Assembly: GCA_029964075.1 (NCBI GenBank)
Contig: CM057135.1
Span: 44,430,457 to 44,494,456, forward strand
DNA length: 64,000 nt
Direction: 5' to 3'
From: Patiria pectinifera
Lineage: Eukaryota; Echinodermata; Asteroidea; Valvatida; Asterinidae
Shown here: positions 23,051 to 34,529 of the stretch, in pieces
Position numbering within the stretch: position 1 is the first letter of the stretch
How the letters are laid out: every line of letters begins with the position of its first letter
The notes under the pieces: generated by a model
What the model was told of the DNA's origin: nothing
Database searches by the model: none
Seen by the model: the letters and a program-made list of their open reading frames with translations, nothing else
Translations under genes and position numbers: made by a program

Positions 23051-24189
23051 GCCTTAGCTGCACTGGGACAGAAGGAGGCATCAACAACAAGCAACAGAAG
23101 GAGGCATCAAGGCATTTGTATGCCAACCTGTCACATTGCTTGAGTGACAAGATAGTGACGACGATAGTGAGGAGGATGATCCTTCAAGTCAGTTCTGACA
23201 CTGCAGCAGTTTGTACTGCTGGTATGGTCGGCCATGGACACAATCCTTTATAAACATTAGACAGATGAACATGTGTTTGCTGTAAGGTCTAAAAGTATAC
23301 ATGTATGTAATGTTCCAGCAAAAGATGTCATGTTAATAAATAGTCAAAAATACGTTGATATTTTACTGGAAAATTCAGCTGTTTATACTCCACACACTAA
23401 CAGGACTTTAAAAACGCATGCAGAGCAGTTACTTAGTATAAGGAGCATTATTAAAAAACCAAAAGGGGTAAATGGATACTTGATCAATACTTAAGCTGCT
23501 ATTTCTAACACCATATTGTGTGCATTTTAACCAGTTTGGGGGTATATTATGACAAAAAAGATTAAAGTATCAGAGAATGGTCAGAAAAAAATGGCAATCT
23601 CTTTTTTTTGCAAGTTAAAAGGAAATACAACATTTGCAAACATCAAAAAATAAAACTACCAAATCATTTTGAAATACCTTGCTGGACTGTTAGTGAATGA
23701 CAGTTTAAAGCATCCTGTAAAATCATGGCACCTGGTATACTGTCATTTTCAAGAAAAGTGGTATTTTTGTATCAATTTCCAACGCTGGTCGGCCGACCAG
23801 CGTTGGAAAAAACTGGCTTTTTTTTCCTCAAATACTGGCCCTAATTGACCATCGCACTTGTTTGCAATCGATTACACACCTATGAACGGGTACAAGCCAG
23901 CTAGACTGGTTCCCCGACCTTACCATTCCCCAATGTATGTAAACTGCTCTGTTTCTTCTTATATGGAGTCAGGGAACCAGACTACAGGAAAATGATTGTT
24001 TTTCTTGGTTTTTATAGCATTTTCGAACCCAAAACCTCAAAAAAGTCAGTGTAACTATATTTGCTATATATTTTCAACCCCCCATTCCATCCATTTCTGA
24101 AAATTACAGCAAAAGCAAATGATGTATATTCCCTTTAAAACATCCCAGAAGATGATTCAACCAATTGCCAAAAATTAACATTTCACGCC
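23051..24189. other. Unassigned sequence around a 34-bp perfect palindrome
   Basis: No gene. Bases 23776-23809 form a perfect palindrome with half-site TTTCCAACGCTGGTCGG. A small frame at 23273-23494 shows nothing recognisable. Confidence 0.5.
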
Positions 24190-24470
24190 AACGGAAGTAC
24201 ATTGGCCCCCCCCCCCCCCCCCCGATAATCACTTTGCACACACGGTACATTATCAGTGTGCATGCCTGCACTGTGTATTGTAGCAGGCAACCACCAAAAT
24301 GCTCGTGCTGTGGCTGAAAATGTTTGCAGAAACACTCTAAGCTCCGTCACTTCAAGTACGAGCGGTATATAAATATATTTAAATGTAAAATAGATACACA
24401 GAAAAGAGCAATCATGCTCTGGGCATTAACTCGCAGAAATTCTCTTTCTTCATCGATGTTTGTTTGGTAT
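24190..24470. repeat. Dispersed repeat, also at 27130-27430
   Basis: Starts after a C tract (24207-24223). The words CATCAGTGTGCAT-type, TTCAAGTAC, TATAAATATATTTAAA and CAGAAATTCTCTTT recur in order at 27200-27425. Non-coding. Confidence 0.55.
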
Positions 24471-24630
24471 TTTTTACAATCCAAATTCCACCTGTTATCA
24501 CTATGTATATGCATGGTATGTGTAGGCCGTAGTCACTGGTTCTAGTCCTTTATCATTGCTTTGATTCTGTTAGCACGCGGTGGGAAGTAGTGAATGGCAA
24601 TAGCACTGGCCTACAAGCAGCGATCGCTGC

Positions 24631-24693
24631 AGCATGGAACCCATACAGCGGCATGGAACCCATACAGCGGCATGGAACCCATACAGCGGCATG
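24631..24693. repeat. 19-bp tandem repeat
   Basis: About three and a half nearly identical copies of CATGGAACCCATACAGCGG. Confidence 0.85.
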
Positions 24694-25999
24694 GCTTTGC
24701 TGTCCCACATGTGCATTTTGATCACACATGTGTCAGAAATACCTATGCTTTTTCTCAAGATTTTGCATGCAAGATGACATGTGTAAGGATTATATAGTGC
24801 AAGTTAATGGCGTGTAATAACTATATTGTGCATACTGGGGGCTGAAACAAATGTGATCGGTCATTTTTTTTCTGCGTACTGGGCTGCAATTCCAGCATAT
24901 CAGGCCGACACGTACTTTTGTACGTGGTGAGAACTCCGGTTTTGGAATGGCTATTTTGGGTATTAATTTCATTAACATCTCTCATCATTTTGACAAGAAT
25001 TTGTGTACAATACATAGGTCTGTCCAATATATAAACATGTAGTTCCTTAAAATATAATTTCCAACATATATTGAGATACTTTATGAATTCTTACAAACAC
25101 TTGGTTTTATTATGCTTGCCGATACTTTCAGTCCAGTCATGAATCATAACATAAGATGTTTATGAAAACAATCACTGATTAAATGCTGGTCTGGAGAACC
25201 TGCAAACAGGACTTTATGCACCAATTCCATTTCCATTTACTTTTGATAGTTTGGCTAATTTCTTTTACATCAACGGTACGGTGGAACCACGCTGGATGTG
25301 AGAAACTTTGAGAGCCATTTTTTGTTAGTTAGCAAGTTCTCATAGACAATTCCTATTTGGTTAAATAATGCAACACGTGCTCTCGCTCACGAAGACATAA
25401 TAACTGTGTTCAGAAAGACTTGACAGTAAGTCATATTTGGTTTTATTACACCTCACCCACAGATTCTGTATCTTGATTGTCTGAGAACGAGTTACATGGC
25501 ATTCACTACTTTGACTATCTTGCTGTGCATGACCAAAAGTACTACTACCGTAGCAACCCAGGTACTATACCCGTAGCAACCAGAGTATTATACAAAAGAA
25601 CCTGTCCACTGATCACAAAAAAAGGGCAAGTGTTCAGTTTTGTGTGCAAATGCAAATACGGGTGTGCGCGTTGTGCAAATTGTTCCCAAGTGCTTGCGCT
25701 ACAGAGCTGGGTTCAAACATTTTGTTAAGGGGTATAGTTTGGAAAAGTGCAATTAAATTTTCAACTAATTTTGTATTCAAATCAAATACGGGGTGAAAAA
25801 AAAGGAAACCCAAATGGCAGAACCAATTTATTAATGAAATCCTGCATGTAGCACTACAAATTGTAGGATATAAATGCCAAAATACCATTTGAAAGTTCTG
25901 TCCACTGATCACAAAAAAGGCAAATGTTCTTTCAACAAAACAAAAACAATTTACATACATCCCTATGTGAATTGTTTTCGTTTTGCTGAAAGAACACTT
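24694..25999. other. Unassigned sequence
   Basis: No supported gene or named repeat. A short direct repeat (CTGTCCACTGATCACAAAAAA) occurs at about 25602 and 25899. Confidence 0.4.
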
Positions 26000-26435
26000 A
26001 CCAGACACAGGTCTGCTGGCCACACTATTGATCTCGTTATCACTCCTTGATTAGAGACCATTCTACAGTCAGTATTACCTCTGAGTTTCTCTCTGATCAC
26101 TGTACACATCATTGCTACCTGGACCTTTCCAAACCAAAGCATGTAAAAGGACATGTTTCGTTCCCTTTAGTAAAATTGATAGACTTGGACAAGTCCACAA
26201 ATGACATCACTGCATCTCCCCTAATCAACTTTCCTGCTACCACGCTTGAGACTTTTACTGATAAATACTATCATGTGCTTAGTCGACTGATTGACTTTCA
26301 TGCACCTTTGAAGACACATCAGATTGTTGACTGACCAGCTGTCCCCTGGCACAATGAGAAAACAATGCGCCAATTGGAACAAAAGGGGTTTCAAATTGAG
26401 AAATAAGGCCAACATGCCTTTCAAAAATTGAGATG
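26000..26435 (+). pseudogene. LINE endonuclease C-terminal fragment
   Basis: Plus-strand frames read HTIDLVITP and then SDHCTHHCYLDLSKPKH, matching the end of APE-type endonucleases of LINEs (TLDLVIT...SDH). The linker with DFHAPLKTHQIVD and VPWHNEKTMRQL has the same layout as the LINE at 55000-54600 (KHAPLCTKT...VPWYNNSIRD). Stops at several points; no RT follows. Confidence 0.65.
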
Positions 26436-27459
26436 GTAGGTCGGAAAAGGTTCATTATTTCACCAATTTTGTTCGTGCTGATTGACTGGAGCATAAGCAA
26501 GGAATCATGCGTCTGTCATGCCTGGATTCTTTTCATTTGTGCCACGAAAGTTATCGAGACTGTCCCTCAAAAGTGATAAAAAGTTGCCTCAATTAATGTA
26601 AAAATATATTTAAGGCTGATGATTGTTTAAAATAATGGAGAATTGAATTCGTCCTCACCACTATGTTCAACGTTTAATAGTCATGACGATTGTAGCTAGC
26701 CAGCATGGTTCCTGTCAGCAGACCCAGGTTAAGTGTTTCGTAGGCCCTTCTCTGCTCTGGCAAGAAGATCATCATTAAACATCATTTTCGAGTTAGGAGT
26801 CATTGAATCAGCTATTCTGAGCTATAAAATCAAATGTAGGCCACATTTTTTTTTATTCAGGGACAATAATAGTTTTTTTGGGGGAGGCAAGACATGCCCC
26901 CCCCCCTCGATCAACGCCCCTTGGTTGGCACTGTGCTTCAGAACGACAGACTTTACATGTAAATTGTATATGAGGGGCCTACAATGCATTCCTACATGTT
27001 GTACAAAAACAGCGTCACTTGGTGAAATTGAAAATTTGAGAAAGAGACCCTAAAACGTTTTAAAAAAATTTCTCTGCGTGTGGGTCAGTGTGTGGATAGG
27101 CCTATTTATGTGTTTTATGACACACTGTGGTAATTTCGTAGGCCCTAGGCACAGTGCCTACTGTCCGGGCCTGCCTGCCAGTACTGGCCGTATATCGCGT
27201 CGCACACACGATGCATCAGTGTGCATACATTTGTACCTGCAATATGCCCACCCACATGTTGTGGTCGATCGTGACCGAACGTTTTGCAAAACACAGCTGT
27301 TTCATTTCAAGTACAGCAGTACGCCCGGTAAAACCTTGTTATAAATATATTTAAACTCAAAATACATACACAGAAAAGAGAGATTACGTTCTGGGAACTA
27401 ATTGGCAGAAATTCTCTTTGTCCATCGTACACGTCTAGGGCCAATTATCTTTCTGGCAA
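26436..27459. repeat. Repeat sequence, no gene
   Basis: A C-tract repeat near 26870-26930, and 27130-27430 is the second copy of the 24190 repeat. Confidence 0.45.
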
Positions 27460-28250
27460 TGATCAAAATATGTCCCCACCGAATGGTATAAACGCATACA
27501 AATAAGTCGACGACATGACTCTTGTCGAATACCGAACTCAAAACCAATTATCGCGCATGCAGTCAGCTGTCTCCTCTTTGGTAGAGTGGTCGAGGGATAA
27601 TAACATGGAAATTAAACCCAATGAAATGTACAGCAATGGAAATAACATTCCAGCGAAACCCCCAACACCACCTTCGTTCACGCTGCATGATCATCAATTA
27701 GAAACAGTGCAATCAATTAAACTTCTTGGCATACTTATTCAGAGCAATTTGAAATGGGACGCACATATTACCGACCTCATGAAACGTGCAGGTAGAAAAC
27801 TTTACATGCTCCGTCTTCTTAAAGGCCACTGTTTGCCTGTCCAGGATCTACTTATTATCTACAACAGCTACATCAGACCGCTTCTTGAATATGGAGCACC
27901 AGTATGGGATGGGGGATTAACCATCGCCCAGTCTGACCACATCGAAAGCATCCAAAAAAGAGCTCTACGAATAATCACCGGACGCGGTGGTTATAACAGT
28001 TATTCCGAGATGCTATGTGAGCTCGGAATTTCCCCCTTGAAACAAAGAAGAGAATTTCTATGTTCATCATTCATCGAAAGAACATTGAAACAAACTGATC
28101 TTTTAAGGATTTTATCCCTTCTCCTCCAAAAATGAAACGTACACTAAGAAATTCGAATAAAGTCCCAGAACTTAAGTGTAAAACAAATAGAATGCAGAAT
28201 AGTGCCATTCCTCATCTGTTACATCTGTATAACTCTAATTCTAAATGAAA
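27460..28250 (+). pseudogene. 5'-truncated LINE reverse transcriptase
   Basis: Carries the RT second half. The catalytic YxDD box is present as a codon string stop-V-D-D-M-T at 27503-27520: the tyrosine codon is now TAA. After it come the thumb and connection (IKLLGILIQSNLKWDAHI, IYNSYIRPLLEYGAPVWDGG, IQKRALRIITGRG), all typical of CR1/Jockey-group LINEs. The frame is open for 206 codons to 28135. Truncation just before the active site is usual for incomplete target-primed insertion. Confidence 0.82.
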
Positions 28251-28440
28251 TTAATTGATTTTTACCTGCAAGCTTTTATTGTATTTTACAAGTTTTAACA
28301 TTATTTTAATACTACCTTTCATTTAAATAAGATAATTGACTGCCACACATCTTTCACAATTTTTAAACTCAACATTTTTATTCAACATGACCTCCTAATT
28401 CATGTTATTGATCTAATAGATTCCCTCCCATAATCCAAAA

Positions 28441-29565
28441 TCTATATATATAAGAGAGAAGTTTACTCGGCCTCCGAGACGATGTTTGCTCATGAAAGGA
28501 TCCGAGACCGCGGGCTCACGCGGCGCCAAAATCGCTCCACGTCCGTGGAAAAATGCGGAGGGTGTCTTCCGCCGGGTCGGACACTTCGGGTCGTCCTGAT
28601 TTTCCCGTACGGACCGGCGATCCGTTACGTCGATTTTTCGTGAGGAATTTTTTTCACAGGAATTTGCCGTCGTGTGCGCTTTCACGTTGACTGCCTGGCC
28701 GCCCCCTGTGCTGGCTTTTCTGCGTGTCTAGACTGTGCGAGGTCAGCGAGGTCAACGTAGGGGTTTCGTTTACGTGTTCTACTCGGCCGTACTGCAAAAG
28801 CGTTCACCAAACGTTAGTATGGGGTGACCTTGGCAAAATATTTTTTCTCCATGGTGCGTGGCCACCAAGTGCTCCAATCTTTCCTGTGCTTTGCTTGCCG
28901 CCCCTGCGCCGAGGGCAACGAATACTCAGAAGGACTACACATTAGTATGCCTTGCGTGGTCTTACCAATCGAAAGTCTACACTGCGTGGTACTTCCCGGC
29001 TATGCGTAAAACCGTCGATGGCAACGCGTACTGCAGCCTGCTCCACACCCTGGAAACGAGGTTGGGTCTACGGTTCTCGGTATTGCACAAGCATGTGACG
29101 TCGCGTGATAGAGTGCTGTTGCTTCCATTATGTGTTTACAGCTCCATGCTTCCACCACCAAGGCTGAGCGTTGTGAGTTCGCTGCCCGCCACGTATAATA
29201 TTCAGTGTCGCGTTATAATTTTGGGGGCCTGTTTGGGATCATCGAAGGATCGATGCATTGCTTCAAATGTCGCGATCTTAAACGCAGTCACGAAAAACAA
29301 TCGACGAAAAAGTGTCCAACCCGGCGGAAGACACCCTCCACATTTTTCCACGGACTTGGAGCCATTTTGGCGTCGCGGGAGACCGCGGTCTCGGATCCTT
29401 TCAGGAGCAAACATTTCTCGGAGGCCAAGTAAACCTTGCTGTTATATAGATGGTTGAACCAAGTTCAATAAAAGTTGTATCGACTTTTTCCTCGCAGACA
29501 GTCTCGCAAATTGTAAGAAGTTCAAGTTTCCGTTTGTTGAAGAGTCCAATACTGAAACTTAATTA
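28441..29565. mobile_element. Helitron-like element, unit 1 of a tandem pair
   Basis: 1125 bases beginning TCTATATATATAAGAGAG and ending CTTAATTA, directly followed by unit 2. The left flank is A at 28440. Inside, 28470-28640 and 29290-29440 are inverted copies (sharing GGCGGAAGACACCCTCC). A short hairpin TTGAAC-CAA-GTTCAA lies near 29453-29467. No Rep/helicase. The 5' TC..TATATATATAA start and A/T flanks suggest a Helitron or Helentron, but the classic CTRR end is not seen. Confidence 0.6.
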
Positions 29566-30689
29566 TCTATATATATAAGAGAGAAGTTTACTCGGCCTGC
29601 GAGACGATGTTTGCTCATGAAAGGATCCGAGACCGCAGGCTCACGCGGCGCCAAAATCGCTCCACGTCCGTGGAAAAATGCGGAGGGTGTCTTCCGCCGG
29701 GTCGGACGCTTCGGGTCGTCCTTATTTTCCCGTACGGACCGGCGATCCGTTTCGTCGATTTTTCGTGACTGCATTTTGCACAGAAATTTGCCGTCGTGTG
29801 CGCTCTCACGTTGACTGCCTGGCCGCCCCCTGTGCTGGCTTTTCTGCGTGTCTAGACTGTGCGAGGTCAGCGAGGTCAACGTAGGGGTTTCGTTTACGTG
29901 TTCTACTCGGCCGTACTGCAAAAGCGTTCACCAAACGTTAGTATGGGGTGACCTTGGCAAAATATTTTTTCTCCATGGTGCGTGGCCACCAAGTGTTCCA
30001 ATCTTTCCTGTGCTTTGCTTGCCGCCCCTGCGCCGAGTGCAATGAATACTCAGAAGGACTACACATTAGTATGCCTTGCGCGGTCTGACCAATCGAAAGT
30101 CTACACTGCGTGGTACTTCCCGGCTATGCGTAAAACCGTCGATGGCAACGCGTACTGCAGCCTGCTCCACACCCTGGAAACGAGGTTGGGTCTACGGTGC
30201 TCGGTATTGCACAAGCATGTGACGTCGCGTGATAGAGTGCTGTTGCTTCCATAATGTGTTTACAGCCCCATGCTTCCACCACCAAGGCTGAGCGTTGTGA
30301 GTTCGCTGCCCGCCACGTATAATATTCAGTGTCGCGTTATAATTTGGGGGGCCTGTTTGGGATCATCGAAGGATCGATGCATTGCTTCAAATGTCGCGAT
30401 CTTAAACGCAGTCACGAAAAACAATCGACGAAAAAGTGTCCAACCCGGCGGAAGACACCCTCCACATTTTCCCACGGACTTGGAGCCATTTTGGCGTCGC
30501 GGGAGACCGCGGTCTCGGCTCCTTTCAGGAGCAAACATTTCTCGGAGGCCGAGTAAAACTTGCTGTTATATAGATGGTTGAACCAAGTTCAATAAAAGTT
30601 GTATCGACTTTTTCCTCGCAGACAGTCTCGCAAATTGTAAGAAGTTCAAGTTTCCGTTTGTTGAAGAGTCCAATACTGAAACTTAATTA
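29566..30689. mobile_element. Helitron-like element, unit 2 of a tandem pair
   Basis: 1124 bases, nearly identical to 28441-29565 end to end with scattered substitutions, in the same orientation and with no base between the two units. The right flank is T at 30690. The open frames in it repeat those of unit 1 and are not conserved proteins. Confidence 0.65.
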
Positions 30690-31325
30690 TGACCTTATAA
30701 TCCTCCATGATTCAGACCGTTTGTAATTTTATGGTAACACTCAACATTTCCATTTCAAATGACACCTTTACGTTTTATTGCATTATGATTTATTGTCAAA
30801 ACTGTACAATCAGTCTTCGCCTGTGTACTACGGTAACATTTTCATTACGTTTTCCCACAAATGCAACTGCCTCACAAAATGCCATTTTAACACACAAACG
30901 GGAACATTTACAGACAGTCCCCCCCCCCTCCATTTTAAAGCAGGGGACATTGTTTGGTCCCCCCCACACTTTTTCTTCCCCGAATAAAAATTGTAGCCTA
31001 CTATAATGATTCTATTGCTCAGAATACACGTACCTGATTCAATTACTCCAAACTCAAAACTTTTAAAGATGATCTTTTCCTGAAATTGGTTTTAGTGGTC
31101 AGAAATTGCCTCAGATCACACCACAGAAATTGCTTTTATACAACCGCATGTCTCCTCAACTATATCCCCCATTTACATTTAACTCCCCACATTTTCATCC
31201 CCAACACAATACGCCCTACCCGATCTATGATCGGGTAAATCAGCTTGTAATATATATCAGGAATCTTTACAATGGTCTAGCAGGCTGCGTGTGAGGTCCC
31301 TCTTGGACTAGTGAGAGTTTCGGCT
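30690..31325. other. Unassigned sequence with C-tract repeat
   Basis: C tracts at about 30920 and 30960. No gene recognised. Confidence 0.4.
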
Positions 31326-31751
31326 TTAACCTCTTGGCGACGGGATCTATTTTGCTGAAAATTTAGATTTTTGATAATGGCAAAATTTAGCAGCCAACTT
31401 CTGATATACAGCCACATGCCAGAAATGTGGATTCGGAATAGTCATTTGAACAGCATTTTAACGATATTTTTTACCGCAACCTCATATTTTTCAACACTCC
31501 AGGGTGTGCCAACGGAGCATGTATTGTAGAACAATAAGTCGTGCACAGTGGCCTCGTTCAACAAACGGTCCGCCTTCACAGACTCCTGGGACTTTGTGTG
31601 CGTACAAAATAAATGGGGGATTAGTGTGTTTAGACGTCATCCGGAGGCGAGTCAAGGCACGCTTGACCTTTTTAACCTATCAGCCGTGCCTGTGTAAAAA
31701 AACAAAAACAGCCAGATCATATTAACTCGCCATCTGACGTGAACTGGTTAA
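31326..31751. mobile_element. Possible piggyBac-type MITE
   Basis: 426 bases bounded by TTAA at 31326-31329 and 31748-31751. Inward ends read CCTCTTGGCGACGG and, inverted, CCAGTTCACGTCAG, a loose match of the CCxxTTxxCG type seen in piggyBac ends. No transposase frame. The inverted repeats are weak, so the call is tentative. Confidence 0.45.
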
Positions 31752-32090
31752 GAGGGGAGTATTCCAGAGTGATCCACTGTCATCTGTAATTTTCTTAATT
31801 TCTTTCAACCCAGTACCTTAATTCTGAATAGAAGTTTGGATATAAATCCCCCCCCCCAACAGTCGTTTGGGACAAGTCTATGAGAGAATACTTACCCAAA
31901 TAGCAACTACATTTGCATATTTCCCTTTGCCGGCAGGCAAATTCGCTAAGCATTTAATCACATAATAATGCGCCTCTTGGCACCTACCCATGATGCCATG
32001 CTGCGTCACCGCCATATTGAATCTGCCTCTTTTCTCGTGCAAGTCAAGAAGGTAACTAGCCGAGCGAAGAGTGTGAGAGGTGGGTGGGAT

Positions 32091-32191
32091 GCTATTTGGG
32101 TAAGTACTCTCTCATAGACTCGTCCCACACAACAGTGGGGGGAGGGAGTGTACTTTGTTCATCTTACCCAAATAGCAACTACATTTGCATA
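32091..32191. repeat. DIRS-B internal complementary region
   Basis: 32091-32146 is the near complement of the left end (31850-31906). 32147-32191 complements the right end 43584-43628 with a few mismatches. Confidence 0.75.
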
Positions 32192-32271
32192 GAATAGCAC
32201 CGATATCTGGAGGAGGGTGCGAGGCGCATATGGGTGAATTGTGTTCTCTTGTAGACTCATGAACTTTCTTT

Positions 32272-32964
32272 CTAAGAGAACACGAACTCACCGCAAGGGA
32301 GATGTGTTGTTATAAACAGTTGTGAGGTCCTCTCACGTAGTGCCTTGGTCTGGCTGATGTAGGGATATTGTACATATTTAATACGTTTAATTAGTACTGT
32401 GTGTCCCTGTATTGTTGGCTGGAAATGTTGTAGGCCGTAGAATACAGCTTGCAGTTCCAGAATGTTTATGTGTCCATTCTGGAAATCTGGTCCCCAGGTT
32501 CCGCCTATCTGGCGTGTGGAGAGAGTTGCTCCCCCTCCTAGATTTGATGCATCGGTTGCGATGATTATGGAGGCCTGAGGATGGTGAAAGGTGAGACCTG
32601 TCTGCAAGTTCTGAGCAACCGACCACCAACGGAGGGAAGGAAGGTCAGACCTTGTGTAAGTCCAGTTTTTGAGTATTTTTGTTCGTTTGGCCTTTGTCTC
32701 TATGATTTCTTGGAATTTCCCACCTAAGAGGTCGCTAGACAGGAGGGGCAGTGATTCTAGTTTCTTGCATATGGAATACAGATGGATTCTATTACGTTCT
32801 TTCTTACGACGAGCTGTCGGGATTGCTAAAGAGACCCTTGTAAACTGATCCAAACTTGACAGTAAAGCCTCTTCAAGGTAACGAAGGGTGACTGCCATCA
32901 ACAATTTACATGTTCTTTCAGGCTGAATGACTTCATCCGCTGTTGGTATTTTCACAAATGGCAC
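32272..32964 (-). pseudogene. Fused gag-RNase H-recombinase remnant, 230 codons
   Basis: One continuous frame made from three parts of the DIRS coding plan. Residues 1 to about 95 are gag C-terminal (SSDLLGGKFQEIIETKAKR matches the DIRS-A gag block DLFGGKFQEVLEVEAKR). It then jumps to RNase H (LPSLRWWSVAQNLQ, IIIATDASNLGGG, INILELQAV, HTVLIK), and finally to a recombinase scrap (ALRERTSQLFITT matches DIRS-A LRDKCMQLFITT). The RT palm, the methyltransferase-like domain and most of the recombinase are missing. The frame remains open across both deletion joints. It has two of three RNase H acidic positions; the third (IKTDN in DIRS-A) reads IKRIK. Confidence 0.8.
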
Positions 32965-33537
32965 TTATATTTTTTTTTAGCGTGTTTCTTATCTTTCTTT
33001 GGGGTATGACTTGTAACACTGTCTTGAGTACTTGAAAGATTAAGTGCTGGAACGCCAGAACACTGATCAGGTATATGCCATGCCGTGCAAGGACGGTTGG
33101 GTTAGTGGCAAATTGTCTGTCGGCAGAACAGTGGCCGTGGGATCACCGCCAGGACCGCGGGATTTCCCCTTTGTGTCCTTGGAAGACTGGCTTGATCGAT
33201 TTGGTGGTACTGTGGTCAATAAGCCAGCAGGTTCCGATGGCGTGCATGAGCTATCCGTGATCTTTTTCTTTGTTTTTGGACAGACAGGAGTTGTTTTAGT
33301 GTTCGTCGGCTCCTTTGCCGGGACTTTCCTGTGTTGTTTCCCCATAGCGGTGTCAGTGGGCATGCTCTCCACTGTGGGTTCCATTTTATCGGGGGACTGT
33401 TTCCCGTGTTTGCTACGCAATGCCATAGCAAGGAATACACTGTACAATGTACTCGGTTGGATGTACGAGAAAGCACAAAGAACACAGTGCGGATGAATGG
33501 TGCGTTGTGACACAACCACTGCACACAGGAATGCCAT
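32965..33537 (-). pseudogene. DIRS-B gag N-terminal part
   Basis: The frame 33537-33067 is basic and Thr/Pro/Ser-rich. A shift near 33067-33080 leads into a second frame reading DQCSGVPALNLSSTQ and a Lys-rich tract (KKDKKHAKKK). The DQCSGxP box followed by a basic tract is shared with DIRS-A gag, which is the main evidence for identity. Start codon uncertain. Confidence 0.65.
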
Positions 33538-33699
33538 TAAAATAACAATAGAGTATATTGCTCACATATCAGATGTTGCCTTGACGTAGTCAGACGCCTG
33601 TTCTATGAGTCGAAAACCACCGTGGCGAAAATGGACATACATGTATTCCTATTATTAGAATAGGCTTACGTGCGTACATATGCCACTTGCGGTGTATGG

Positions 33700-34445
33700 T
33701 TGCTCGGAAGAGATTGTCCCTGTTTCTATCAGCTATTGACCAAAGACCACCGATTCACAAAGCAGTAAACGCCTTGAGGAAAAAACTGTTTCTTCTTGCC
33801 GTGGGTGGTAGTGGTAATGTGTGTCGAGCCCGGGGTGAGTAACTCACCTGATGCGGGCTTCGATAAGTACCGTTCTAATTGCGTACTGAAGTCGTATGGT
33901 CTCCAGGAGGATTTACTTTGTTCCTGTCCGCTATTGACTAAGCCCACCGTGGTGGGAACGACCGTCTCCCGAGAAGAAGTCTTTCTCTTCTCACGTTGGG
34001 CAGGAGTATACGCGGTGATTGTATATGGCCCCGGAAGGATTGACTTCATTCCTATCTGCTACTGACCATGTCCGCCATGGCGAAACAACTGGGCCCCGAG
34101 AAGAAGTCTGTCTTTTCTCGCGTCGGGCAGAACTATACCTGGTTGTCGTATGGCCCCCGGACGATTGACTTTGTTCCTATCTGCTATTGACAAAGTCCGC
34201 CGTGGCGGAACGACCGTGCCCCGAGAAGAAGTCTGTCTCTTCTCGCGTCGGGCAGAACTATACCTGGTTGTCGTATGGCCCCCCGAAGGATTTACTCTGT
34301 TCCAATCCGCTATTGACCAAGTCTGCCGTGGCAGAATGACCGTGCCCCGAGAAGAAAACTGTTTCGTTCTCGCTATGGGCGGGACCACTCGTGGTAGTCC
34401 TGAGGCTAAGTCCTTGGGTAATAACCGGTCGCCCTTCATCTACAT
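33700..34445. repeat. DIRS-B 5' leader, about 125-bp tandem repeats
   Basis: About five imperfect units, each containing a CGCTATTGACNAAG word and, in most, CCCCGAGAAGAAGTCTGTC, with starts near 33725, 33920, 34050, 34171 and 34298. The position matches the repeat array of DIRS-A (7880-8260). Confidence 0.7.
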
Positions 34446-34529
34446 CTACGCAGGTACTCAGCAAAGTCCACTTCTGGATGTTAACGCTGCGGTGAAGCTT
34501 AAGGTGCATGTGAAGTAGGGGGAAGCTTG

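Noticed and set aside
24631..24693. CRISPR-like direct repeats
   Set aside because: The 19-bp units abut with no spacers; a plain tandem repeat in an animal genome.
28724..30581. Duplicated open frames in the Helitron-like units
   Set aside because: They recur only because the DNA is duplicated; overlapping frames on both strands, no conserved domain.
33044..33496. 150-codon plus-strand hydrophobic frame
   Set aside because: It is antisense to the DIRS-B gag region, which has better motif support.
34059..34518. Repetitive 120-codon frames on both strands
   Set aside because: Produced by the 125-bp tandem repeats of the DIRS-B leader; the repeat length is not a multiple of three throughout and no domain is present.
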